NCBI GenBank assembly: GCA_018698795.1
Contig: JABIPG010000179.1
Location: forward strand, 1 to 32,629
Length of the DNA: 32,629 nt
Source of the DNA: Rhodospirillaceae bacterium
GTDB lineage: Bacteria; Pseudomonadota; Alphaproteobacteria; Rhodospirillales; Casp-alpha2
Direction of reading: 5' to 3'
Below are positions 23,440 through 32,121 of the stretch, in pieces. Within the stretch, counting starts at the first letter, position 1, and every line of letters starts with the position of its first letter. The notes under the pieces were generated by a model. The model was not told where the DNA came from. It did no database searches and worked only from the letters and a program-made list of their open reading frames with translations. The position numbers were made by a program, and so were the translations under genes.

Positions 23440-24414
23440 ATGACAGTTCGCGCCGGCATTGCCGGACTTGGCCGCTGGGGCCAAACTTTGGCCGAGGCCA
23501 TCACCGATAGCGACGCCATCACGTTTCCGGCCGGCTGCACGGGCCGCAAGGATCGCGCGCGCGATTTCTGCACTGAGCACAATATCGAACTTCGAGACTC
23601 CCTGGATGATCTGCTCACCGACCCGGACCTGGATGCCATCGTGCTTGCCACGCCACACGGCCAGCACGCCGATCAGATGGTTCAGTGTGCGCGGGCCGGC
23701 AAACATGTGTTCGTGGAAAAGCCGTTCACCATGTCGGGCGAAAGTGCCGAACGCGCCGCAGCCGCGCTCATCGAAGCCGGGCTGGTTTGCGCACTCGGCC
23801 ATAACCGGCGCTTCCTGCCCGCCATGAAGCGGCTGCGCGAGATTGTGGCAAATGGCGAAATCGGCACGCCGTTGCATGTGGAATCGAATATCTCCGTTCC
23901 CACCGGCGGGCGTCATCCTGCGGAGCATTGGCGCTCCGACGCAATCGAGAGCCCCGCCGGCGGCATGACCGGGTTGGGCGTACACATGGCGGACGCACTG
24001 ATTTCGTTCATGGGTCCGGTAACGGAAGTGCGCGCCACGTCTGAGCGCCGCACGCTCACCGGCAATATCGACGATGTGACCTTCATGACCATGCGCTTCG
24101 CCAGTGGCGCGACGGGCTATATGTCGACAATTACCGTCACACCGGCAATCTGGTTCATCCGCGTCATGGGGGATCAGGGTTGGGCGACGATGCGGGGCTA
24201 TGAGAAAATCGCGATGCTTAAGCGCGACGACAAGAAAGAAACGCTGGAGACTTTCGAGCCGACGAATACGCCCCGCGCCGAGTTGGAAGCTTTCGCCGAA
24301 GCCGTCACCGGCGGCGCGCCGTATCTGTTGCCGGTAGCTGAGGCGATCCATGGCACAGCCTTGCTGGAGGCCATCGTACGCTCTGCCGAGACCAACGAAG
24401 CCGTCAGCGTATAA
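23440..24414 (+). CDS. Gfo/Idh/MocA family oxidoreductase
   Basis: This 324-residue protein belongs to the Gfo/Idh/MocA family of NAD(P)-dependent oxidoreductases acting on sugars, cyclitols or related compounds. The Rossmann motif is AGIAGLGRWGQTLAEAI at the N-terminus. HVFVEKPFTMS holds the conserved EKP with the catalytic lysine. LVCALGHNRRFLPAMKRLREI begins the C-terminal alpha/beta domain, which carries the substrate-site histidine in GVHMADALIS. The length is typical. The substrate cannot be predicted. It is divergent from the amidohydrolase and its 3' end overlaps the convergent metalloprotease-like gene by 11 bases. Confidence 0.93.
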   Translation: MTVRAGIAGLGRWGQTLAEAITDSDAITFPAGCTGRKDRARDFCTEHNIELRDSLDDLLTDPDLDAIVLATPHGQHADQMVQCARAGKHVFVEKPFTMSGESAERAAAALIEAGLVCALGHNRRFLPAMKRLREIVANGEIGTPLHVESNISVPTGGRHPAEHWRSDAIESPAGGMTGLGVHMADALISFMGPVTEVRATSERRTLTGNIDDVTFMTMRFASGATGYMSTITVTPAIWFIRVMGDQGWATMRGYEKIAMLKRDDKKETLETFEPTNTPRAELEAFAEAVTGGAPYLLPVAEAIHGTALLEAIVRSAETNEAVSV

Positions 24415-25120
24415 CCTTCACATAGGCGCGCCACAGTGGAAGTAGCTCCTTGAAGGAGCTGCCCAATGCGCGTTTGTAATTTCCGCTGCGGTAAAGTGTC
24501 GCCATGAAGCGTGCGATATCGCCGCCCATGCGTTCGTCGATAATCCACGTCACCCATGATCCCGCGACGCTGTAAGCCGCGCGGCGCAATGCCGCCTTGC
24601 CGGGGTTGCGGGTGGTGAGGACCCGGTTCGCATCCCCCGGGCCGCGCACCAAGGGTTGGGCCACGCCGATCGCTTCGGCAGCGACGCGATGAATGGGCTT
24701 TGCGTCGTTGGGCCATCCGGGTTGCTCACCGAATTTATCCTGGGCGTAGACGGCTAGGCCCTCCTTTAGCAGACCGCTAGCCCAGCCTTGCGTCAACAGG
24801 TGCGTCAATTCATGTGCGGTAATGGCGCGCGCCTGTTTGATCAAGCGCGATGGGATGATGATCTCCGCCGGCGGTAGGTGCCGCGCTACGCCGGTCTTGC
24901 GGACGCTCAGCGTCACCGGCCCTACGTCGACGGCGAAGATCGCCTTCAGTTTTTCGTACTCACGCTCAACCTGACCGACGAGCGCCTGCACTTGGTTCGA
25001 TGAAAGACTGCGGTCGTGGTTCGTCGCCTGGACGATATCCGACGCCTGCGTCGGCGGCGCCACACACAACAGAGTTGGCAGCGTCACGCACAAAAGAATA
25101 GCGGCCATGAACCGGATCAT
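24404..25120 (-). CDS. exported putative zinc metalloprotease (HELTH motif)
   Basis: This 238-residue protein has a signal peptide (residues 1-27, MIRFMAAILLCV then TQA) and should act in the periplasm or envelope. The zinc motif is AITAHELTHLLTQ (HExxH). A third-ligand candidate lies about 20 residues later in GLLKEGLAVYAQDKFG, a gluzincin-like arrangement seen in peptidase-MA-like and basic-secretory-type proteins. The C-terminal part (YSVAGSWVTWIIDERMGG, then FMATLYRSGNYKRALGSSF) is also typical of peptidase-MA-like proteins. The start has a weak GGGATG-type ribosome site. The substrate is unknown, and peptidase activity is inferred only from the motif. Confidence 0.82.
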   Translation of the reverse strand: MIRFMAAILLCVTLPTLLCVAPPTQASDIVQATNHDRSLSSNQVQALVGQVEREYEKLKAIFAVDVGPVTLSVRKTGVARHLPPAEIIIPSRLIKQARAITAHELTHLLTQGWASGLLKEGLAVYAQDKFGEQPGWPNDAKPIHRVAAEAIGVAQPLVRGPGDANRVLTTRNPGKAALRRAAYSVAGSWVTWIIDERMGGDIARFMATLYRSGNYKRALGSSFKELLPLWRAYVKVIR

Positions 25121-25162
25121 GACCGCATCATCCCAACCCGTTGATTTTCGCGCAAGCTCGGT

Positions 25163-25426
25163 TCAGGCGGCCTGGGTTTCCAGGCTTTCTGGTTCAGCCA
25201 ACCGGCGGTCGCGATGTGTCACCATGCGCCGATAGAGCATCTCGACGCGCTGGCTGCCGGTTTTCTCAAACATGAAGGGCAGAAAGGCGTGCACTGCGCA
25301 GGCCAAGGCCGCAACAAATAAGTGCCACGAAAAGCTGCCGGCAACGGCCATGTGCTCGGTGTAGGTTTCGCCGACGCTTTGGGGATGTCCGGTCATCAGT
25401 TTAGTGATCTTGAGTGGGCTAGACAT
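25163..25426 (-). CDS. DUF6356 family small membrane protein
   Basis: This 87-residue protein fits DUF6356, a small uncharacterised alphaproteobacterial family with the pattern HPxSVGETYxEHM followed by one hydrophobic segment. Here these are HPQSVGETYTEHMAVAGSFS and a membrane helix at about residues 32-53 (WHLFVAALACAVHAFLPFMF). A charged tail with FEKTGSQRVEMLYRRMV follows. It should be a single-pass inner-membrane protein. It is divergent from the Lrp/AsnC regulator, which could control it. The function of the family is not known to me. Confidence 0.85.
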   Translation of the reverse strand: MSSPLKITKLMTGHPQSVGETYTEHMAVAGSFSWHLFVAALACAVHAFLPFMFEKTGSQRVEMLYRRMVTHRDRRLAEPESLETQAA

Positions 25427-25568
25427 GGGCTGCGCTCCGCTGGCGTGATCTGTGTATGTGAAACAAACTAGACGACAAACCTCAGGAAATGTTTGTTATA
25501 ATTCCAATAATTTGGCAAAATCGTGTAAATATTCACTATGAATAAGCAAAAATTTGGGAATTTATCTC
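25427..25568. promoter_or_regulatory. AT-rich divergent promoter region of DUF6356 and lrp-like genes
   Basis: This 142-base region is strongly AT-rich from 25485 to 25565. It holds a TATAAT hexamer (25497-25502, plus strand) and an imperfect palindrome GTGTAAATATTCAC just downstream. Lrp-type proteins often bind AT-rich degenerate palindromes near their own promoter, so autoregulation is likely but unproven. Confidence 0.45.
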
Positions 25569-26030
25569 ATGGATGAGTTCGACCGCAAAATTCTTGCCTG
25601 CTTGCAACGTGATGCCGGGCAATCTGTCGCCGAAGTCGCCGAACAGGTGGGACTTTCCGCCACACCGTGCTGGCGGCGTATCCGCAACCTTGAAAAAGCC
25701 GGCGTCATCAAGGGTCGCGTGGCGTTGCTGGACCGGCACGAGCTGGGCCTCGGCACAACGGTATTCGTCTCCGTGCGCACCCGAGAACATAGCGAAGACT
25801 GGCTGGATGCCTTTGCCAAGGCGATCAACGATTTCGAAGAAGTGGTGGAGTTCCACCGCATGAGCGGCGATATCGATTATCTTTTGAAGGTCGTCGTCGC
25901 GGACATCACCGCCTACGATGCCTTCTACAAACGCCTGATTGCCAGCGTGCCGCTGAGCGATGTGTCGTCGAGCTTCGCCATGGAAGAAATCAAATCGACG
26001 ACAGCGCTGCCGCTTCCTCCTGCTCGGTGA
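25569..26030 (+). CDS. Lrp/AsnC family transcriptional regulator
   Basis: This 153-residue protein is an Lrp/AsnC-type regulator, usually responsive to an amino acid. The ATG at 25569 gives the standard start MDEFDRKILACLQRD; the in-frame TTG at 25554 is unlikely. The helix-turn-helix is SVAEVAEQVGLSATPCWRRIRNLEKAGVI (about residues 20-48). The RAM/ligand-binding domain follows, with VEFHRMSGDIDYLLKVVVAD and SVPLSDVSSSFAMEEIKSTTALPL. It is divergent from the DUF6356 gene. On the downstream side lie queA and a D-amino-acid-type PLP enzyme, a possible target. Confidence 0.95.
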   Translation: MDEFDRKILACLQRDAGQSVAEVAEQVGLSATPCWRRIRNLEKAGVIKGRVALLDRHELGLGTTVFVSVRTREHSEDWLDAFAKAINDFEEVVEFHRMSGDIDYLLKVVVADITAYDAFYKRLIASVPLSDVSSSFAMEEIKSTTALPLPPAR

Positions 26031-26076
26031 TTGTTCCTGGTTGGTGATTGCTTCGGTAAGATGATTGCTCCTTCTG
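26026..26076. repeat. 3 x 17-bp degenerate tandem repeat between lrp-like gene and queA
   Basis: Units beginning GGTGATTG (26026), GGTGATTG (26043) and GATGATTG (26060) recur at an exact 17-base period. The first contains the stop codon of the lrp-like gene and the last ends about 24 bases before queA. Similarity is confined mainly to the first eight bases and part of the tail. Confidence 0.6.
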
Positions 26077-26099
26077 GCGACCTCCGCTAGGACACCGTC

Positions 26100-27194
26100 A
26101 TGCGTGTTGATCTATTCGATTTCGAACTGCCGCCTGAAAGCATCGCCCAGGCCCCGGCCGAGCCCCGCGACGCGGCGAAGCTGCTGCATGTGGGCGAGAC
26201 GCTGGCTGATCTGGGTATCTCGGATCTCCCCAGCTTGCTTGAGCCCGGCGACGTCATAGTGGTGAACGACACCAAGGTGCTGCCCTGCCGCCTGACCGGC
26301 AAACGCGGCGACGCCACACGCCCGGGCCCACCTACCGGCGGCGCCAAGGTCGAAGTGACGTTGCACAAGCCACGCACCCCCGATACCTGGCTGGCTTTCG
26401 CGCGCCCGGCTCGCAAGCTCCGCACGGGGGATATGATCGCCTTCGCGCCCGGTTTCCATGCGATCGTACGCGACAAGCTCGACGGCGGCGAAGTGCTGCT
26501 GCATTTCAATGTTTCCGGCCCGAAGCTTTTGCAAGCCCTGGAGGCGCACGGCGTCATGCCGCTGCCGCCCTATATCAAGCGTGAAGCCGCGGGTGACGAT
26601 GATGATCGCGACAATTACCAAACCTTATTCGCCGCTCAGCCCGGCGCCGCCGCCGCGCCCACTGCCGGTCTGCACTTCACGCCACAACTGATGGACGCGC
26701 TGTCGGCGCGCGGCGTGCATATCGCCAAGGTAACGCTGCATGTGGGTGCGGGCACGTTTCTGCCGGTGAAGGTCGACGACACCAAAGAACACCCCATGCA
26801 CGCCGAATGGGGCGAATTGCCCGAAGCCGCCGCCGATGCAGTCAATACCGCACGCAATGCCGGAAAGCGCGTTCTGGCCGTAGGCTCGACCTCCATGCGG
26901 TTACTTGAAAGCGGCGCCAATGATGATGGCAAGATCATGCCGTTCCGGGGTGAGACGGATATCTTCATCACACCGGGTTATCGCTTTAAGGCGGTTGATC
27001 TGATGGTGACCAATTTCCACCTGCCGCGCTCGACATTGTTTATGCTGGTATCAGCATTTTCAGGGCTTGGGCGCATGCAGGCGGCCTACGCGCATGCTAT
27101 TGAAAGCGGCTACAGGTTCTATTCATACGGCGATGCCTGCCTGCTTGAACCGAACCGTGAGATTTGGGGAAATTCGGAGACAATAACGCCATGA
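26100..27194 (+). CDS. queA: S-adenosylmethionine:tRNA ribosyltransferase-isomerase
   Basis: QueA transfers and rearranges the ribosyl part of SAM onto 7-aminomethyl-7-deazaguanine in tRNA to give epoxyqueuosine. The 364-residue length and motif order are standard. They are [22 protein letters not shown] at the N-terminus, [20 protein letters not shown], the central PLPPYIKR, and [28 protein letters not shown] and [28 protein letters not shown] follow. The C-terminal [11 protein letters not shown] is also conserved. The stop codon overlaps the next start by four bases (ATGA). Together with tgt downstream this is the queuosine operon, interrupted by a PLP enzyme gene. Confidence 0.97.
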   Translation: MRVDLFDFELPPESIAQAPAEPRDAAKLLHVGETLADLGISDLPSLLEPGDVIVVNDTKVLPCRLTGKRGDATRPGPPTGGAKVEVTLHKPRTPDTWLAFARPARKLRTGDMIAFAPGFHAIVRDKLDGGEVLLHFNVSGPKLLQALEAHGVMPLPPYIKREAAGDDDDRDNYQTLFAAQPGAAAAPTAGLHFTPQLMDALSARGVHIAKVTLHVGAGTFLPVKVDDTKEHPMHAEWGELPEAAADAVNTARNAGKRVLAVGSTSMRLLESGANDDGKIMPFRGETDIFITPGYRFKAVDLMVTNFHLPRSTLFMLVSAFSGLGRMQAAYAHAIESGYRFYSYGDACLLEPNREIWGNSETITP

Positions 27195-28330
27195 GCATGA
27201 ACCCACCTGCCGAACCCGGCGACGAGCTATGGCAAGTCGATACCCCGGCGCTGATCGTTGATCTAGATGCCTTCGAGCGCAATCTGGATCTCATGGCCGA
27301 CATGGTCACGCAAGCCGGTGTGAAACTGCGCCCGCATGCCAAGATGCACAAAAGCCCCTGGGTCGCCTTGCAGCAAATTGAGCGCGGCGCGATTGGCGCG
27401 TGCTGCCAAAAAGTCTCGGAAGCCGAGGTCATGGTCGCAGGCGGTGTGGCCGACGTGCTGGTTTCCAACCAAGTGGTGGGCGCACCGAAGCTGGCAAAGC
27501 TGGCCAAGCTGAACCAGCAAGCGAGCGTCCGGGTGTGCATCGATCACATTGACGCCGTATCTGAGATTTCCGCCGCTGCTGAAGCCGAACGCGTTGTCAT
27601 CGACACCTTGGTGGAAATCGATGTCGGCGCGGGGCGTTGTGGGGTTCAGCCCGGCCAAGCGGCGCTTGAACTGGCGCGCGCCATTGCTGCCGACCCGCAC
27701 CTGAGCTTTGGCGGCCTACAAGCCTATCACGGCTCGGCCCAGCACCGGCGCACACCGCAAGAACGCAAAGAAGCTATCGACAGCGCCATTGCCGGCACCA
27801 CGGAAACCGTCAACCTATTGGCCGAAAACGGTTTGGAATGCGCCATCGTCGGCGGTGCGGGGACCGGCACGTTTGAGCTGGAAGCAGCCAGCGGCGTTTA
27901 CAACGAACTGCAATGCGGCTCTTACGCCTTCATGGATGCCGACTACGCCAAAAACAAAGGCGCCGACGGCGGACCGTTCGATACCTTCGAACACGCGCTG
28001 TTTGTTCGCGCCGCCGTCATGAGCCGCCCGAGCGAGCGCTCGGCCGTCGTCGATGCCGGCCACAAAGCCTGTGCCATCGATAGCGGTCTGCCAGTGCCGT
28101 GGGCCATGGCTGGCGCGGAAATGACCGGCATGTCGGATGAACACGGCGTCATCGATATCACCACCGTGAACGAAAAGCCCGAGCGCGGCGACGCGGTTTT
28201 GCTGATTCCGGGCCACTGTGACCCAACGGTTAACCTGCACGACTGGTACGTCGGCGTGCGTGGCTTACACACGCCGCAAGCGCGCGTCGAGCACGTGTGG
28301 CCGGTGGCCGCGCGCGGCGCATTGTTTTAA
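27191..28330 (+). CDS. DSD1-family PLP enzyme, 3-hydroxy-D-aspartate aldolase (BhcC)-like
   Basis: This 379-residue protein is an alanine-racemase-fold, metal-assisted PLP enzyme of the D-threonine aldolase / D-serine dehydratase group. Its motifs match 3-hydroxy-aspartate aldolase (BhcC) closely: [57 protein letters not shown], and the metal-site [19 protein letters not shown]. The Schiff-base lysine is probably Lys51 in LRPHAKMHK. BhcC splits 3-hydroxyaspartate into glycine and glyoxylate in the beta-hydroxyaspartate cycle. Other members act on D-threonine or D-serine, so the exact substrate is open. No other bhc gene is in the window. The ATG at 27191 overlaps the queA stop by four bases, so translation is coupled. 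An alternative ATG lies six bases on. Confidence 0.9.
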   Translation: MSMNPPAEPGDELWQVDTPALIVDLDAFERNLDLMADMVTQAGVKLRPHAKMHKSPWVALQQIERGAIGACCQKVSEAEVMVAGGVADVLVSNQVVGAPKLAKLAKLNQQASVRVCIDHIDAVSEISAAAEAERVVIDTLVEIDVGAGRCGVQPGQAALELARAIAADPHLSFGGLQAYHGSAQHRRTPQERKEAIDSAIAGTTETVNLLAENGLECAIVGGAGTGTFELEAASGVYNELQCGSYAFMDADYAKNKGADGGPFDTFEHALFVRAAVMSRPSERSAVVDAGHKACAIDSGLPVPWAMAGAEMTGMSDEHGVIDITTVNEKPERGDAVLLIPGHCDPTVNLHDWYVGVRGLHTPQARVEHVWPVAARGALF

Positions 28331-28341
28331 GGGGCTTTATT

Positions 28342-29469
28342 TTGAACGGCCTCACTTTCGACCTGATCAAGACCGATGGCCGCGCGCGGCTGGGCACGCT
28401 GATGACGGCGCACGGCCCTATCGATACGCCGGCCTTCATGCCCGTCGGCACGGCAGCCACAGTCAAGGCGATGACGCCCGAAGCCGTGCGCGAAACCGGC
28501 GCGCAGATCATCCTCGGCAATACCTACCACCTGATGCTGCGTCCGACGGCGGAACGCATCGACCGCTTCGGCGGCCTGCACGAGTTCATGAACTGGCCGG
28601 GACCGATCTTGACCGATTCCGGCGGCTATCAGGTGATGAGCCTAGCCAAGCTGCGCAAGCTCGAAGAGGAAGGCGTGACGTTTCGCTCGCACATCGACGG
28701 CGCCTATCACAAACTCACCCCTGAGCGCTCCATGCAAATCCAGCACCTGCTGGATGCCGACATCACCATGGCCTTAGACGAGTGTACTCCCTTCCCCGCT
28801 ACCGAAGAAGAAGCCGAGAGCTCCATGCAGCTCTCCATGCGCTGGGCCGCGCGCTCGAAAAAGTCCTTCCGACAACGCCCAGGCTACGGCCTGTTCGGCA
28901 TCGTGCAGGGCGGTGTCTATGGCAACTTGCGTGAACAATCCGCCAAGGCGCTGATCGATATCGGGTTTGATGGTTACGCGGTTGGTGGCTTGGCCGTGGG
29001 CGAAGGCCAGGACTTGATGTTCCAAACCCTAGATGTCACCGAGCCACACTTGCCGCGTGAACGCCCGCGCTACCTAATGGGGGTCGGCAAGCCCGACGAC
29101 TTGGTGGGGGCAGTGCGACGCGGCATTGATATGTTCGACTGCGTATTGCCGACGCGGTCCGGTCGCACCGACCAGGCCTTCACCCGGCGCGGCACGCTGA
29201 ATATGCGCAACGCGCGCCACAAGGACGACCCCCGCCCCATCGACCCCGATTGTCGCTGCTACGCGTGCAGGCATTACTCACGCGGCTACATCAATCATCT
29301 GGTAATGGCCAAAGAGATTTTGGCGGCCATGCTGCTGACATGGCACAACCTGCACTACTATCAAGAACTGATGGCCGGCATGCGTGAAGCCATTGCAGTG
29401 GGTGCGATGGATGCCTTCGCCGCCCTGTTCGCCGCCGAACAGGCGGGCGGCGACTTGGAGCCCTTGTAA
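28342..29469 (+). CDS. tgt: tRNA-guanine transglycosylase
   Basis: Tgt exchanges guanine-34 of GUN-anticodon tRNAs for preQ1, the step before QueA. The 375-residue product starts at TTG 28342, preceded by AAGGGG. No ATG gives a family-like N-terminus. Motifs are [50 protein letters not shown] with the catalytic aspartate, [21 protein letters not shown], and [18 protein letters not shown] with the nucleophilic aspartate. The zinc site is [17 protein letters not shown] plus a later His. It follows the BhcC-like gene by 11 bases, so queA, this PLP enzyme and tgt are one unit. Confidence 0.97.
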   Translation: MNGLTFDLIKTDGRARLGTLMTAHGPIDTPAFMPVGTAATVKAMTPEAVRETGAQIILGNTYHLMLRPTAERIDRFGGLHEFMNWPGPILTDSGGYQVMSLAKLRKLEEEGVTFRSHIDGAYHKLTPERSMQIQHLLDADITMALDECTPFPATEEEAESSMQLSMRWAARSKKSFRQRPGYGLFGIVQGGVYGNLREQSAKALIDIGFDGYAVGGLAVGEGQDLMFQTLDVTEPHLPRERPRYLMGVGKPDDLVGAVRRGIDMFDCVLPTRSGRTDQAFTRRGTLNMRNARHKDDPRPIDPDCRCYACRHYSRGYINHLVMAKEILAAMLLTWHNLHYYQELMAGMREAIAVGAMDAFAALFAAEQAGGDLEPL

Positions 29470-29510
29470 GCCCACTCCCAAATCGGTTTGAAACAAAGAT
29501 TGAGTTTCTC

Positions 29511-29540
29511 ATCATATTCAATTAAACGAATATGATATTC
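29511..29540. promoter_or_regulatory. nested AT-rich palindromes upstream of ketopantoate-reductase-like gene
   Basis: ATCATATTC (29511-29519) and GAATATGAT (29528-29536) form a perfect 9-bp inverted repeat with an 8-base spacer. The right arm also starts a second palindrome, GAATAT-G-ATATTC (29528-29540). Three related half-sites so close to the start codon at 29572 look like an operator; the low GC and lack of a T-tract argue against a terminator. Confidence 0.5.
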
Positions 29541-29571
29541 GGCCAAATGATTTGCGATGACCGGGGGAACC

Positions 29572-30624
29572 ATGACCAACAAAATACTGATTCTAGGCGC
29601 GTCTTACGGCTCGCTTTTGGGCACCAAACTGCTGATGGCGGGCCACGACGTGACGCTGGTGTGCCGGCGCAAGACCGCCGCGCTGATCAACGCTGAAGGC
29701 ACCGAAGTGCGGATCAAGCTGAAAGGCGAGGACGCGCACCGCTCCATCCGCTCTAGCGATCTGCCGGGCAACCTCGATGCCTGCACGCCGCAAGAGGTCG
29801 TCGCCACCGACTACGACATGGTCGGCCTTGCCATGCAGGAACCCCAGTATGCGCACCACACACTGCGCACAGTGTTGATCCGTATCGCCGAGGAGCGCAT
29901 CCCGTGCCTGTCGATCATGAACATGCCGCCGTTGACGTTTTTGAAACGCATTCCCGGCTTGGACGCATCCAGGCTCAGCGCCAGTTACACCGATCCCACC
30001 GTGTGGGATCGGTTCGATCCCGACGTGATGACGCTTTGCAGCCCCGACCCGCAGGCCTTCCGCCCACCAGAAGAAGCCGCGAACGTTTTGCACGTTGGCC
30101 TGCCGACAAACTTCAAGGCGGCGCGCTTTGCAGACGAGAAAGCCAACGCGCTCCTCAAGCAACTGGAAGCCGATATCGCCGCCGTCACGCTCGATGGCAA
30201 CGACGTGCCGGTGAAGCTCAAAGTTTTCGAATCGGTCTTCGTGCCGCTCGCCAAATGGAGCATGCTGCTGACCGGCAACTACCGCTGCATCACACCGGGT
30301 GAGCCACGCCCGATCCGCGATGCCGTGCATAACGACCTGGCGAGATCGCGTACGATTTACGCCTTCGTCGATACCCTGGCCCAGAAGCTCGGCGCCGATC
30401 CGACCGATGCGGTGCCGTTCGAGAAATATGCCAAGGCGGCCGAGAGCTTGTTAAAGCCGTCATCCGCCGCGCGGGCGGTGGCCGCCGGCGCACCGTTCAT
30501 CGAACGCGTCGACGTGCTGGTTAAATTGATCGCCCAGGAACTCGGCTTGTCCAACGCCGACATCGACGAGACGGTCAATATCGTCGATGACAAATTGGGG
30601 GCGAACGATCCGCTGTCACGGTGA
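29572..30624 (+). CDS. ketopantoate reductase-like NAD(P)-binding protein
   Basis: This 350-residue protein resembles the ketopantoate reductase ApbA/PanE superfamily, but it is longer than usual and I do not assign it as PanE. The ATG at 29572 follows GGGGGA. The N-terminal Rossmann motif is ILILGASYGSLLGTKLLMAGHDVTLVCR. The central segment CLSIMNMPPLTFLKRIPGL and the C-terminal helical domain (PVKLKVFESVFVPLAKWSMLLTGNYRC) fit the family's layout. Typical catalytic lysine positions could not be fixed confidently. The probable reaction is an NAD(P)H-dependent 2-oxo or 2-hydroxy acid conversion. It follows tgt after 102 bases that hold operator-like palindromes. The GNAT gene starts 36 bases after its stop. 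Confidence 0.8.
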   Translation: MTNKILILGASYGSLLGTKLLMAGHDVTLVCRRKTAALINAEGTEVRIKLKGEDAHRSIRSSDLPGNLDACTPQEVVATDYDMVGLAMQEPQYAHHTLRTVLIRIAEERIPCLSIMNMPPLTFLKRIPGLDASRLSASYTDPTVWDRFDPDVMTLCSPDPQAFRPPEEAANVLHVGLPTNFKAARFADEKANALLKQLEADIAAVTLDGNDVPVKLKVFESVFVPLAKWSMLLTGNYRCITPGEPRPIRDAVHNDLARSRTIYAFVDTLAQKLGADPTDAVPFEKYAKAAESLLKPSSAARAVAAGAPFIERVDVLVKLIAQELGLSNADIDETVNIVDDKLGANDPLSR

Positions 30625-30660
30625 TTGAGCGCCAAGACAAGACACGTCTATACTGGTGAA

Positions 30661-31188
30661 ATGATCCACGATCTTAAAATTCGGGAAAGCCGCCCCGGCG
30701 ATGCTGCCGAGATCGAACGACTGTATGTGGATGCCTTCCCCGACGAAGACTTGGTGCCGCTGGTGCGGGAACTTCTAGATTTCGGGCCGAGCGTCGTATC
30801 GCTCGTTGCCGTTCGTGAACAGGCCGTCGTTGGACATATCGGATTTACGTTTTGCGGTGTTGAGGGAGGCAACGACAAAGTTGCACTTCTGGCTCCCCTC
30901 GCGATCACACCATCACTACACAGACAGGGAATCGGCAGCACGCTGGTTGAAGCGGGATTCATACAAATGCAACAAGCCAAAATCGGTTATGTATTTGTTC
31001 TCGGCGACCCGGCCTATTACAGCCGCTTCGGATTTAAGGCCGAAGATAAAGTCACGACACCCTATCCATTGCCGGCAGAATGGCGTGGAGCCTGGCAGTC
31101 CGTCGCCTTGCATGATGCGGAAATACCTCACGCAGGGAAATTGTCTGTGCCGAAACCCTGGCATCACGAAGCGCTCTGGACGTCCTGA
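30661..31188 (+). CDS. GNAT family N-acetyltransferase (YhbS-like)
   Basis: This 175-residue protein is a GCN5-related N-acetyltransferase that moves an acetyl group from acetyl-CoA to an amine on an unknown acceptor. The ATG at 30661 gives MIHDLKIRESRPGDAAEIERL, the usual family start. The pyrophosphate-binding motif is RQGIGSTL in LAPLAITPSLHRQGIG. The later FVLGDPAYYSRFGF is characteristic of the YhbS subgroup. The end is PKPWHHEALWTS. It is probably cotranscribed with the ketopantoate-reductase-like gene. It converges on the alpha/beta hydrolase gene, with only 11 bases between stop codons. Confidence 0.92.
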   Translation: MIHDLKIRESRPGDAAEIERLYVDAFPDEDLVPLVRELLDFGPSVVSLVAVREQAVVGHIGFTFCGVEGGNDKVALLAPLAITPSLHRQGIGSTLVEAGFIQMQQAKIGYVFVLGDPAYYSRFGFKAEDKVTTPYPLPAEWRGAWQSVALHDAEIPHAGKLSVPKPWHHEALWTS

Positions 31189-31199
31189 GCAGCCGTATT

Positions 31200-31961
31200 C
31201 TATTGTGCCGCCGCGCCTGCGGAGATGTTCGTCGCTAAGAAGCCGCGGATATGGTTCAAAGCGAGTGCAATCTTGCGGTCGTTCTCTTTCCACGGATAAA
31301 GACTGACCTGCGCGTTTGGCGCCAGTAACGCCGTCTCCATTGCCGTCGCGTAAGGGTGCGCCGGAATATCATCAGGCAACACCAGAACCGGTGTCTGGCA
31401 ATTGCGCACGAAGTCGCGGTCAACCGTGAACACGAAATCAGCCCGCTTGGTGTACATGTTGTGCAGGAATTCCGAGATCATCTCCATGGTGACCTCACCC
31501 CGGCGCTTGATGAACTCAGGCCCCCAGCCGGTGATGTTGTTGTGATAATAGATGTCCGGGTGGCTGGACGTGTAGCCGCTCGGGTGCACCAATGTGGCGG
31601 CGACGACCCGCTCGCCGGCGTGTTTCAACAGGTTCCAGATCATCGGGCCACCGATGCAAAAGCCCAACACCGCGAACCGCTCGATGCCGAGATGGTCCAT
31701 CAGGCCAAGTTGGTCGTCAACGAAGCCGTCCCAGGTGCGCTCGATTTCCAACGGCCCCTCCGTCTGGCCCCCATTGGCGTTGCGCAGGTCGAGCGCAATG
31801 ACGCGGTACGTGTCGCTGAGTTCGTCTAGCGGATTGAAGGCATGGTTGGCGAGCCCGGCAATCGTCGCGTTCAGACCGCCACCCGGAATGACCAGCAGCG
31901 GAAAGCCGGAGCCGGCTTCCTCATAGTGAATTTTCACGTCACCGTTTCCGAATATCGGCAT
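31200..31961 (-). CDS. alpha/beta hydrolase with cysteine nucleophile
   Basis: This 253-residue protein has the alpha/beta hydrolase fold. The ATG at 31961 follows AGAGAGG; an in-frame upstream start would add nine residues. The oxyanion region is LLVIPGGGLNATIAG. The nucleophile elbow is AVLGFCIGGPMIWNLL, so cysteine replaces the usual serine, as in dienelactone hydrolase (GxCxGG). The candidate acid is in LVLPDDIPAHP and the catalytic histidine in ALNHIRGF. The segment GYTSSHPDIYYHNNITGWG suggests a cap insert. The substrate is unknown. There is no gene within 160 bases upstream on its strand, so it is probably monocistronic. Confidence 0.88.
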   Translation of the reverse strand: MPIFGNGDVKIHYEEAGSGFPLLVIPGGGLNATIAGLANHAFNPLDELSDTYRVIALDLRNANGGQTEGPLEIERTWDGFVDDQLGLMDHLGIERFAVLGFCIGGPMIWNLLKHAGERVVAATLVHPSGYTSSHPDIYYHNNITGWGPEFIKRRGEVTMEMISEFLHNMYTKRADFVFTVDRDFVRNCQTPVLVLPDDIPAHPYATAMETALLAPNAQVSLYPWKENDRKIALALNHIRGFLATNISAGAAAQ

Positions 31962-32121
31962 GCTTAAACCTCTCTGATGCCCCGCCAATCTGGCAGGTTT
32001 AATCTTGCAGCTTTGATCGGCATCATAACAGCATCGCCGAAATAGACACTTCTATGTGGCGAATCTGGCGGCTATGCCGTCAACACCAGACAAAAATGCC
32101 CAAACCGCCGTCCTTCAGTCT

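Noticed and set aside
23425-24351. 308-codon minus-strand open frame opposite the Gfo/Idh/MocA gene
   Set aside because: The plus strand encodes a complete oxidoreductase; the antisense product is Arg/His/Gly-rich with no family signature.
26065-26100. Alternative upstream start for queA
   Set aside because: The ATG at 26100 gives the canonical [11 protein letters not shown] start; earlier starts are in another frame.
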